A stretch of DNA of 45,359 bases from Rhizobium sp. Q54 (GTDB lineage Bacteria; Pseudomonadota; Alphaproteobacteria; SMXS01): positions 1-45,359 of the forward strand of contig CAMDTB010000024.1 of the NCBI GenBank assembly GCA_945907245.1, read 5' to 3'. Positions within the stretch are counted from its first letter, which is position 1. Each line of letters begins with the position of its first letter. Positions 19,852-26,719 of this stretch are shown here, piece after piece. The notes beneath the pieces are model-generated. The model made no database searches. It saw only the letters and a program-made list of their open reading frames with translations, and was not told the DNA's origin. Made by a program: the position numbers and the translations under genes.

Positions 19852-19872
19852 ACCTGGAATCGTCTTCCAGGT
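19852..19872. promoter_or_regulatory. Palindrome upstream of the MFS pair
   Basis: ACCTGGAA and TTCCAGGT, perfect 8-bp arms with a 5-nt centre, 85-105 nt before the first MFS start codon. It may be an operator or leader hairpin; no T-run follows. Confidence 0.4.
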
Positions 19873-19982
19873 CCGGCCGTATTTCGTCGATGGCGCCTTG
19901 GCATCCCGCTTGTCTCCCCGGATAAGCGTGAGGCCAAGCTTAGGCAGGGCGCTCGCGCCCCGTCTACAGTTATGTGTGCTTT

Positions 19983-20312
19983 TTACCGGGCGGTAATCTT
20001 CGGCGTCGTCGCCTTGTAGACGACCATGGTCACGGTCTTGCCGTCGATGGCGTCGGTCATGTTCAGCTTGCCGCCGCGTACGGCGCTCATCAGCCCGCCC
20101 ATGGCCGCGTCGGGGTCGCCTTCGATCTCGTAGACCGCCATGTAGCGGTTGGGTGCGTCGCTCGAGAGCTGCGCCGGGGCGAAGCGCTGGGCCGAGACGA
20201 AACCGGGCAGGGCGAGCACCTCCGGCATATGGATCGTCTCGTACCAGGTGCCGTACTCGTCGTCCCGTCCAGGCTGGGCGTTGCTGATCGCCACCAGCAG
20301 ATGATCGGCCAT
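19983..20312 (-). CDS. Small dimeric alpha/beta-barrel-like protein
   Basis: Protein of 109 residues starting MADHLLVAISNAQPGRDDEY; GGGGAG before the ATG at 20312 decides the start. The pattern (beta strand, then GTWYETIHMPEVLALPGFVSAQRF, later NRYMAVYEIEGDP, and a final beta strand TMVVYKAT) is that of ferredoxin-like dimeric barrels of the EthD/DUF4286 kind. In those, the H-x-P-E segment lines the pocket in degradative monooxygenases and in unknown proteins. No neighbour gives a pathway. Function is open. Confidence 0.75.
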   Translation of the reverse strand: MADHLLVAISNAQPGRDDEYGTWYETIHMPEVLALPGFVSAQRFAPAQLSSDAPNRYMAVYEIEGDPDAAMGGLMSAVRGGKLNMTDAIDGKTVTMVVYKATTPKITAR

Positions 20313-20376
20313 GATTGTCTCCCCATTTGGCTGACGTCCGGCTGGCACGTTAGCGGAAGAGGGGAGGCCGCGGCTA

Positions 20377-20424
20377 GATCATCCTGCATTCAGGTGAAAT
20401 CACCTGAATGCAGCAAAGATGATC
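20377..20424. repeat. 48-bp near-perfect palindrome
   Basis: Core arms CTGCATTCAGGTGA (20384-20397) and TCACCTGAATGCAG (20400-20413) are a perfect 14-bp inverted repeat around AA. Flanking GATCAT (20377-20382) and ATGATC (20419-20424) extend it with a small asymmetry. It lies between the repressor gene end (20458) and the start of the 20312 gene. It could be a high-affinity dimer-binding site, a cruciform, or a member of a dispersed repeat family. Confidence 0.75.
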
Positions 20425-20457
20425 GACACTAGAGTTCCAGAGCGGTCTTGGGCCGCT

Positions 20458-21105
20458 CTAGATTTCTTCGGTCTTGCGGATCACCCGGCCGACCACTTCG
20501 ACGCCGTCCAGCGGCACGATCGGCTGGTAGTCCGGATCGGTGCTCTGCGGCTCCAGCCGCTCCGGCGGACCCTTCCGCCAGGTCTTGAAGGTGGCGCGGC
20601 CCTCGTGGCGAAACACATAGTGCTTGCCGTCGACGAGGGCGCGGTCGCCCAGGTCGACGATCACGATGGTGCCTTCCGGCGCCAGCCGGTCCATGCTCTG
20701 ACCCTTGACCTTCAGGGCGATCAGGTTGTCGTGGTGGTGGACCACTGGCAGCCATTCGGCGGCGTCGCCGGGCATATAGGGCTCCACCGTGTCGGCGAGA
20801 CCGCCGGCTTCGACCCAGCTTACCAGCGGGACGCGGACGATGCCGGCAGGCGCCCGGATCGCGGCCGACGGCGCCCCGCCGCCCTGTCCGGACAGCCAGG
20901 CCACGTCCACTTCCAGCGCTTCGGCCAGCTCCAGCAGGTAGCGCGGCGCATCGACGCCGCCCTGCTCCAGCTGGTTGACCGATTGCTGCCGGACCGCGCC
21001 CTTGCCGCGGGCGCGGCGGCGCGCGCTGACCCGCCGCGCCAGCTCGGCCTGGCTCCAGCCTCGGGCTTCCCGGGCCTTCGCCACTCTGTCTGCCAGATCG
21101 TTCAT
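20458..21105 (-). CDS. CI/LexA-like self-cleaving XRE repressor (S24 peptidase)
   Basis: Protein of 215 residues starting MNDLADRVAKAREARGWSQ. The N-terminal XRE HTH (residues 3-70) carries an unusual basic insert (ARRRARGKGAVRQQ). The C-terminal peptidase S24 domain has the cleavage site A100-G101 in VPLVSWVEAGG, nucleophile S137 in KGQSMDRLAPEG and lysine K174 in ATFKTW. These proteins bind DNA as dimers and cut themselves when RecA filaments form, releasing an SOS-type response. No phage genes surround it, so it is a chromosomal or relic repressor. It is transcribed away from a Cys-rich mini-gene across an operator-like region, which suggests self-control and control of that gene. Confidence 0.93.
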   Translation of the reverse strand: MNDLADRVAKAREARGWSQAELARRVSARRRARGKGAVRQQSVNQLEQGGVDAPRYLLELAEALEVDVAWLSGQGGGAPSAAIRAPAGIVRVPLVSWVEAGGLADTVEPYMPGDAAEWLPVVHHHDNLIALKVKGQSMDRLAPEGTIVIVDLGDRALVDGKHYVFRHEGRATFKTWRKGPPERLEPQSTDPDYQPIVPLDGVEVVGRVIRKTEEI

Positions 21106-21116
21106 GGTATATAGAT

Positions 21117-21132
21117 TACAATAAAAATTGTA
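21117..21132. promoter_or_regulatory. Operator-like palindrome O1 at the repressor gene
   Basis: TACAAT-AAAA-ATTGTA, perfect 6-bp arms, 12 nt before the repressor start codon. The sequence AAAAATTGT inside it recurs at 21168-21176 beside the divergent promoter, and a looser site (ACAAA...TTTGT) lies near 21206-21225. Several related sites between a CI-like gene and a divergent gene are the usual plan of an autoregulated switch. The protein-site pairing is inference. Confidence 0.6.
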
Positions 21133-21175
21133 GTAACTCAACCATTTTTGGCGGGAAATCCTACCAGAAAAATTG

Positions 21176-21205
21176 TTGACCATAAAAAGCCGACTCGCCT
21201 ATCAT
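21176..21205 (+). promoter_or_regulatory. Sigma70-type promoter for the Cys-rich mini-gene
   Basis: TTGACC, an 18-nt spacer, then TATCAT. It points at the gene starting at 21244. The -35 box directly touches the second AAAAATTGT repeat, so a repressor bound there would block it. Confidence 0.6.
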
Positions 21206-21243
21206 ACAAATGTTCGTGTTTTGTTCAATTGATGGAGGGGCCG

Positions 21244-21450
21244 ATGAAGCAGCCTGCATACAAAGCCTGGGCCCGTTCGAAAGAGCTGAAAATCCGCTGC
21301 CGCCTATGTCAGATCGTACTGGTCAAAGGATGGCCCCCAAGCCCGTGTTTTCGTCCGGAATGCCGCTTCTCCAACGAATCCCCGGTCAACGAGGGGCGTA
21401 GCACGATTTGCAGTTCCCTCGGCGGCGGCGATTATTCGGAATTCCGCTAG
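21244..21450 (+). CDS. Cys-rich mini-protein divergent from the CI-like repressor
   Basis: Protein of 68 residues starting MKQPAYKAWARSKELKIRC. GGAGGGG 7 nt before the ATG is one of the best ribosome sites in the window. Four cysteines, C19-x2-C22 and C35-x4-C40, plus C56, suggest a small zinc-binding fold; the rest is basic at the N-terminus and polar at the end. I recognise no family. Its promoter overlaps operator-like repeats of the divergent self-cleaving repressor, so it is a candidate DNA-damage-induced gene. Confidence 0.6.
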   Translation: MKQPAYKAWARSKELKIRCRLCQIVLVKGWPPSPCFRPECRFSNESPVNEGRSTICSSLGGGDYSEFR

Positions 21451-21519
21451 GTGGGCATGGCAGCGGCGGTGCGAAGCACCTAAACTATGATGAACGACCA
21501 ACAATGACCGGAATCCGGA

Positions 21520-22194
21520 ATGAAGGGGATACGATCCGCAGGCATGGTCTGCGCCATGCTGTCCTGCCTCGCGGCGGGGCCTTCAACGGCGCAGCCGGCA
21601 CCATCCGGCGGCGTCGACGTCCAGCTGCGTGTGGACGACCTGGTCGAATCATACGCCGCCTCGAAGACCTCGCTGGCGTTCCTGATCCGCGACATCAGCT
21701 TCGGCTACGAGCTGTCGGGCACCGGCCGCGGCGCGCTGGGCCCGCAGAAGTTCAGCAAGCCCAGGCAGGATGTCGACAATGCGATCACGCCCGGCAAGGA
21801 ACCGCGCGGCATCATCATCGTCAAGGGTTCGGGCGACCAGCCTGTCCTGCGGATCCGAATGACGGGGCAGAAGGCCGACATCGGCGTGCAGGGGAAGTTC
21901 ATCAGGAGCGACTGGAGCATGCTGGTGGAGGGCAAGACGGTCACCATCATCGCGCCGGCCGAGGGACTCGGCATTCTTCCGGGCGTTCTCAAGCAGATCG
22001 GCACCGCCATCAACGAGGAGGTGAGGGAGCAATTGACCAATCTTCCTGCCCCCGGTCTCGACAAGCTCGAGTTGCGGACCAACCGGACCGAAGGCGGCGA
22101 CCAGGTTATCATCCAGGGCAACAAGATGGGCTTCACCATCAGCTATCCGAGGGTGGCCGCCACCTATAGCGCCGAATTGAAAGCCAGCCCCTGA
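21520..22194 (+). CDS. Exported protein of unknown function, paralog 1
   Basis: Protein of 224 residues. The signal peptide MKGIRSAGMVCAMLSCLAAG ends near STAQPAP (cleavage at A-Q). The mature part is beta-rich with no cysteine and no catalytic motif I know. The segment TPGKEPRGIIIVKGSGDQPVLRIR followed by FIRSDWSMLVEGKTVTI (quoted in parts) recurs in the next gene as APGQEPRGF, KGRSGQPVLRIW and FVKGDWNAL. The two are therefore tandem paralogs of a periplasmic or surface family. It starts 69 nt after the Cys-rich mini-gene on the same strand, so co-transcription is possible. Confidence 0.78.
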   Translation: MKGIRSAGMVCAMLSCLAAGPSTAQPAPSGGVDVQLRVDDLVESYAASKTSLAFLIRDISFGYELSGTGRGALGPQKFSKPRQDVDNAITPGKEPRGIIIVKGSGDQPVLRIRMTGQKADIGVQGKFIRSDWSMLVEGKTVTIIAPAEGLGILPGVLKQIGTAINEEVREQLTNLPAPGLDKLELRTNRTEGGDQVIIQGNKMGFTISYPRVAATYSAELKASP

Positions 22195-22214
22195 AAAACT
22201 TCCGGTCACATACC

Positions 22215-22871
22215 TTGCTGCGCGTCATGGCTTTCGCCGTGGCGCTGACGGCCGTACCCGCCGCGGCGCAGGAAGCTCCAACCGGGATCGATGTCCACAT
22301 CGCCATCAGCGGGCTCAGCGAGACCTATGCCGGCGGCGACGCGATGCGGTTCGCGGTGACCCGCGCGCGGCTTCAATACACCCTGTCGGCCAACGGAACC
22401 GGATTCCTGGAGAGTCAGCGGATCGGCAACGCGCCGCAATCCCGGGACGAAAGCTTCGCGCCGGGGCAGGAGCCGCGCGGCTTCACCCTCGCCAAGGGGC
22501 GCAGCGGCCAGCCGGTGCTGCGCATCTGGGCGCAGGAGCTGCCCAACGAGGTGACCGTGCCCGCGCGGTTCGTCAAAGGCGACTGGAACGCACTGTCGGC
22601 CGGCCGCCGGGTGACGCTCGCCGCTTCGGCGAATGATCTGCAGCGTGCCCACGGCGTCGCGCAGCGGATCGGGCAGACCGCGACCCAGTGGCTGCGCCAG
22701 AACTTCAGCGACGCCATCCCGTTCATGACCATCCGTATCGGCGCTCTGGCGCTGCGGCGCATGGACCTGTCGCGCGACGACGTGATCATCGACGGCACCG
22801 GCAGCCGGCTGACCGTCGCTTATCCGGACGGCGAACTGAGTTACAGCGCGCCCGTCTCCGTGGGCCGGTAG
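22215..22871 (+). CDS. Exported protein of unknown function, paralog 2
   Basis: Protein of 218 residues from TTG at 22215 (MLRVMAFAVALTAVPAAAQ, a complete signal peptide); the ATG at 22227 would leave the signal without a basic start. The mature protein is a diverged copy of paralog 1: GIDVHIAISGLSETYAGGD, PGQEPRGFTLAKG, QPVLRIW, FVKGDW, and a final beta strand LTVAYPDGELSYSAP. It is 20 nt after paralog 1. No domain of known function is visible. The stop codon falls in a small tandem repeat that reaches the convergent MFS gene. Confidence 0.75.
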   Translation: MLRVMAFAVALTAVPAAAQEAPTGIDVHIAISGLSETYAGGDAMRFAVTRARLQYTLSANGTGFLESQRIGNAPQSRDESFAPGQEPRGFTLAKGRSGQPVLRIWAQELPNEVTVPARFVKGDWNALSAGRRVTLAASANDLQRAHGVAQRIGQTATQWLRQNFSDAIPFMTIRIGALALRRMDLSRDDVIIDGTGSRLTVAYPDGELSYSAPVSVGR

Positions 22872-22908
22872 GTCAAGGGGCTACTAGGTCAGGGGCTACC
22901 AGGTCAGG
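22869..22908. repeat. Short tandem repeat between convergent genes
   Basis: TAGGTCAAGGGGCTAC, TAGGTCAGGGGCTAC and CAGGTCAGG stand in a row, 2.5 units of 15-16 bp. It contains the stop codon of paralog 2 and of the convergent MFS gene. It looks like a slippage product. Confidence 0.7.
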
Positions 22909-24055
22909 CCGATGGCGCGGATCGCTCCCTGGGCACCAGCAGGTTGGCGACCAGGAAGATCACGAAGAAGCCGGCAAGTCCGTAGGCGAGGCCGTCGGGG
23001 TCGACCAGGTCCATGGCCTGGCCCAGTAATGGCGGCCCGCCCATAGCGCCCGCGTTGTAGGCGACGATCAGCGCCGCGTTGGCCGAGGCCAGCGCCAGAC
23101 CGGTATATTTCTGGCCCAGCATGGTCAGCGCCACGGTGTACATCCCGGTGATCGTGCCGCCCCAGACGAACAGCAGCGGCCACATCAGCACCGAGTCCTT
23201 CAGCGCCGGCAGCAAGGCGCCGCCCAGCACGCCGGTGACCGCGCACAGCATCAGCACCCGGCGCGGCGGCGTCTTATCGGCCAGCCAGCCCACCGGGTAT
23301 TGCAGCAGGATGTTACCCGCCGCGATGACAGTGAGCTGCGTGGCGGCCATGCCCTCGCCGAAGCCCGAGCGGACGCCGTAGACCGGCAGCAGCCCGAAGA
23401 TTCCGGTCTCGATGGCGCCGTACATCAGTCCTGCCAGGATGGCGAGCGGCGCGGCGCGCACATAGGGCAGGGGCGACTTGTGGCCCATCGGGTCGAGATA
23501 GGGGCTGTCGCCGCGCGCCATGCTGATCGCGCCCATCGCCACCAGCACCAGCGCGGCGGCGACGACGAACGGCGTCCAGCCGCCGACGCCGGTGACCTGC
23601 ATCAGCAGCGGGCCGGTGCCGAAGCCCGCCGAGATGCAGGCGGCGTAGATTCCCAGCATGCGTCCCCGGTTCTGCGGCGTGGCGATCTGGTTGATCCAGA
23701 TTTCGCTGATCAGGAATGGCACCACGACGGCGATGCCCATCAGGAACCTTAGCGCGAACCACGCGCGGTAGTCGTCGAACAGCTTGAAGGCGAGCAGCAG
23801 CAGCGCCGTCGCCGTCAGCGTGGCGAACAGCAGCCGGAACGGACCGACCCTCAGCGCGATCGACGGGATGAACGGTGTGAAGATCAGCGCGCCCAGCGCG
23901 GTCATGGCGCCGTTGAGGCCGATCATCCGGCCGCTCATGCCCTGCCGCTCCAGCAGCAGGTTGAGAAGCGGCGCGGTCAGCCCGAACACCAGGCCGACGA
24001 CCCCGATCATGCCGATAATGGCCACCAGACTGCGAGTGCGCGAGCGGCCGGTCAT
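22904..24055 (-). CDS. MFS transporter (YcaD-like)
   Basis: Protein of 383 residues with 12 predicted helices. The MFS motif A region reads PFIPSIALRVGPFRLLF and the loop 8-9 motif QYPVGWLADKTPPRRVLML. ISEIWINQIATPQNRGRMLGIYA is typical of the YcaD/drug-exporter-like branch. It is the last gene of the leftward directon, 6 nt after the DUF983 gene, so it is probably co-transcribed with it. The substrate is unknown. Confidence 0.9.
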   Translation of the reverse strand: MTGRSRTRSLVAIIGMIGVVGLVFGLTAPLLNLLLERQGMSGRMIGLNGAMTALGALIFTPFIPSIALRVGPFRLLFATLTATALLLLAFKLFDDYRAWFALRFLMGIAVVVPFLISEIWINQIATPQNRGRMLGIYAACISAGFGTGPLLMQVTGVGGWTPFVVAAALVLVAMGAISMARGDSPYLDPMGHKSPLPYVRAAPLAILAGLMYGAIETGIFGLLPVYGVRSGFGEGMAATQLTVIAAGNILLQYPVGWLADKTPPRRVLMLCAVTGVLGGALLPALKDSVLMWPLLFVWGGTITGMYTVALTMLGQKYTGLALASANAALIVAYNAGAMGGPPLLGQAMDLVDPDGLAYGLAGFFVIFLVANLLVPRERSAPSA

Positions 24056-24061
24056 GGCTGG

Positions 24062-24490
24062 TTACAGGTCGGCGTGGACCTTGGGCTCGCTGCCGAATCC
24101 GTGCATCTGCTTGGCCCACTGGAACGCCACCAGCGCGCCCTTGATGCGGGGCAGCAGGATCAGGCAGGCGGCGAGGGTGCCGAAGGTCGCGATCAGCATC
24201 TGATGCCACAGCGGCGGCATGGTCAGCCGGTCGTACACGATCATCAGCGGCACGAGGACATGCCCGACGATCAGGATGGTGAAATAGGGCGGCGCGTCAT
24301 CGGCCCGGTGGTGCGCCAGCTCCAGCCCGCAGACCTCGCAATTGTCCCGCACCTTCAGATAGGCGCGGAAGATGTGTCCCTTGCCGCAGCGCGGGCACTT
24401 GCCCAGCCAGCCGCGCCTCAGGCTCTCGCCGGTGGGGCGCTCGGCCATGCCGCCGAACGTCAGGGTGGTCTCGTCGGTACTGACCGTCAT
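24062..24490 (-). CDS. DUF983 zinc-ribbon membrane protein
   Basis: Protein of 142 residues from MTVSTDETTL; GAGGA before the ATG at 24490 supports this start. Two Cys pairs, GKCPRCGKGHIF and DNCEVCGLEL, form the zinc ribbon typical of DUF983. Two membrane helices follow (FTILIVGHVLVPLMIVYD and LIATFGTLAACLILLP). The family is widespread in alphaproteobacteria, usually right after rnr as here (7-nt gap), but has no established function. Confidence 0.92.
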   Translation of the reverse strand: MTVSTDETTLTFGGMAERPTGESLRRGWLGKCPRCGKGHIFRAYLKVRDNCEVCGLELAHHRADDAPPYFTILIVGHVLVPLMIVYDRLTMPPLWHQMLIATFGTLAACLILLPRIKGALVAFQWAKQMHGFGSEPKVHADL

Positions 24491-24497
24491 TTTTTCC

Positions 24498-26714
24498 TCA
24501 CCGTCGGCGCCGGGGCGGACCGCCCGATTTCCGGGGTTTTCCGCGGGACCGCCGTGGGCCGGCATCATAGATGACTTCGAACCGGAGGCCACCGGTTATC
24601 GGCGCGGCCTCGGCCAGGCGAACGTCCACTGGGTCGCCCAGCCGGAAGATGTGTCCCGTTTCGCGTCCGACAAGGGCGTGCGCTTTTTCGTCATGGGTGA
24701 AGAACTCCCACCCCAGGGAGCTGATCGGCGCCAGCCCTTCGGCGCCGGTATCGGTCAGCGCGATGAACAGGCCGAAGCGGGAAACCCCGGAAATCCGCCC
24801 CTGGAACTGGCTGCCGACCTTGTCCGACATGAACTGGGCCATATAGCGGTCGTTGGCGTCGCGCTCGGCGACCATGGCGCGCCGCTCGGTCATCGAGATG
24901 TGTTCGCCGATTTCGTGGAAGTTGCCGCCTGCGTCGTCGCGAAGGCCGTCCTGCCCGAAACGCAGGGCGCGGACGAGCCCGCGATGCACCAGCAGGTCGG
25001 AATATCGCCTGATCGGAGAGGTGAAATGGCCATATCGCGCCAGCGCGAGTCCAAAATGGCCCTGGTTGTCGGGGCTGTAATAGGCCTGGCTCTGGCTGCG
25101 CAGCACCACGGTGCTGACGATGTGCGACTGCGCCGTCTCGTGCGCCTTCTGCAGGATCTTGTTGAACTGGTGCGGCGCCAGTTTCTGGCCCTTGGGCAGC
25201 TTCAGGTCCATGGTCTCGAGGAACTCGCGCAGCGACGCGAGCTTCTCCTCGGCCGGCGGCTCGTGCACGCGGTACATGCACGGCGTCCGGTGCTTCTCCA
25301 GCTCCTCGGCGGCCGCGACGTTGGCCGCGATCATGAACTCCTCGATCAGCCGGTGGGCATCGAAGCGCTCGCGCAGGGCGATGCGCTTGACGTTGCCCAG
25401 TTCGTCCAGTTCCACCTTGCGCTCCGGCAGGTCCAGGTCGAGCGGGCCGCGCCTGGTCCGTTCCTTCAGCCGCGCGAAGTAGGCGGCATAGAGTGGTTTG
25501 ATCACCGGCTCGAGCAGCGGGCCGGTCTCGTCGTCGGGATTGCCGTCATAGGCCGCCTGCACTCGCTCATAGCTCATGTTGGCCGCCGAGCGCATCAGCC
25601 CGCGCACGAATCTGTGCGACAGCTTGTTGCCGTCGGCGTCGAACCACATGGAGACGGCGAGGCATGCCCGGTCCACGCCCGGCAGCAGCGAACACAGGTC
25701 CGACGACAGCTCGTGCGGCAGCATGGGGACGACACGGTCGGGGAAATACACCGAATTGCCGCGCCGGTAGGCTTCGCGGTCGAGCGCGCTGCCGTGGGTC
25801 ACGTAATGGGCCACGTCGGCGATGGCGACGATGACGTGCCAGCCGCCGGGATTCTTCGGGTCGGGGTCCGGCTCGGCCCAGACCGCGTCGTCGTGGTCGC
25901 GGGCGTCGGCCGGGTCTATGGTGACCAGCGGCACGGCGCGCAGATCCGTGCGGCCGTCCAGGCCGACCGGCTTGGCCGCGTTCGCCTCGTCGACCGTGTC
26001 GCGGGGGAATTCGGTGGGGATGCCGTGGGCGTGGATGGCGATCAGGCTGGTGCTGCGCGGGGCGTTCAGGTCGCCCAGCCGCTCGAGGACGCGGGCGTGC
26101 TTCAGGCCCAGCCGGTTGGCCTTCGATCCACGGATTTCGACCAGCACCAGTTCGCCGTCCTGCGCGCCGCCGCTGTCCTCCTGCTCGACGATCAGCTCGC
26201 TGCGCTCGCGCTTGTCGGTCGGCACCACGCGCGCGTCCTTGCGGCGGTACACGCCCAGCATCCGGTCACGGGTCGCTTCCAGCTTCTTCAGGATCGTCGC
26301 CTGGTAGCCGTCGTGCAGGCGCTCCAGACGCGCCAGCACGCGGTCGCCCGCGCCCAGATTGCCGGTCGCATGCTTTCCGGGCGCGACCAGGATGCGCGGC
26401 GGATCGCTGTTCTTGTCGGTCCACTTGACCGGCTTGGCCAGCAATTCGCCGTCCACGTCCTGACCGGTGATCTCCACGACGGTGACGTTGGGCAGCGCCG
26501 CGGTGGGCTTCAGCGAGCGGCGGTGGCCCCGTTCCAGCAGCCCTTCCTGCGCCATGTCGCGCAGCAGGTCTTTCAGCAACGCCCGGTTGTCGCCGCGCAC
26601 ATGGAAGGCGCGGGCGATCTCGTTCTTGCCGACGAGGCCCGGATTCTCCTCGACGAAGCGGATGATGTCTGCCTTGGTCGGGAAGGGCGCCGGTGTCGAC
26701 TTTTCCTTCGCCAC
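24498..26714 (-). CDS. rnr: Ribonuclease R
   Basis: Protein of 738 residues, starting at a GTG 5 nt after the topA stop. It has an N-terminal winged helix (KADIIRFVEENPGLVGKNEI), cold-shock domains, then the RNB catalytic domain with the metal-binding aspartates in VTIDPADARDHDDAVWAE. Further RNB motifs are VAHYVTHGSALDREAYRRG, YFPDRVVPMLPHELSSDLCSL and FTSPIRRYSDLLVHR. A C-terminal S1 domain (FQGRISGVSRFGLFIALTD) and a basic tail (RRSRGKPRKSGGPPRRRR) end it. It is a processive 3'-5' exoribonuclease that degrades structured RNA and takes part in rRNA quality control and trans-translation. Confidence 0.97.
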   Translation of the reverse strand: MAKEKSTPAPFPTKADIIRFVEENPGLVGKNEIARAFHVRGDNRALLKDLLRDMAQEGLLERGHRRSLKPTAALPNVTVVEITGQDVDGELLAKPVKWTDKNSDPPRILVAPGKHATGNLGAGDRVLARLERLHDGYQATILKKLEATRDRMLGVYRRKDARVVPTDKRERSELIVEQEDSGGAQDGELVLVEIRGSKANRLGLKHARVLERLGDLNAPRSTSLIAIHAHGIPTEFPRDTVDEANAAKPVGLDGRTDLRAVPLVTIDPADARDHDDAVWAEPDPDPKNPGGWHVIVAIADVAHYVTHGSALDREAYRRGNSVYFPDRVVPMLPHELSSDLCSLLPGVDRACLAVSMWFDADGNKLSHRFVRGLMRSAANMSYERVQAAYDGNPDDETGPLLEPVIKPLYAAYFARLKERTRRGPLDLDLPERKVELDELGNVKRIALRERFDAHRLIEEFMIAANVAAAEELEKHRTPCMYRVHEPPAEEKLASLREFLETMDLKLPKGQKLAPHQFNKILQKAHETAQSHIVSTVVLRSQSQAYYSPDNQGHFGLALARYGHFTSPIRRYSDLLVHRGLVRALRFGQDGLRDDAGGNFHEIGEHISMTERRAMVAERDANDRYMAQFMSDKVGSQFQGRISGVSRFGLFIALTDTGAEGLAPISSLGWEFFTHDEKAHALVGRETGHIFRLGDPVDVRLAEAAPITGGLRFEVIYDAGPRRSRGKPRKSGGPPRRRR

Positions 26715-26719
26715 CGGCT

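Noticed and set aside
20458-22871. A prophage at the CI-like repressor
   Set aside because: No integrase, Cro-like, replication or structural gene is near; the flanks are ordinary chromosomal genes. At most a relic or a domesticated switch.
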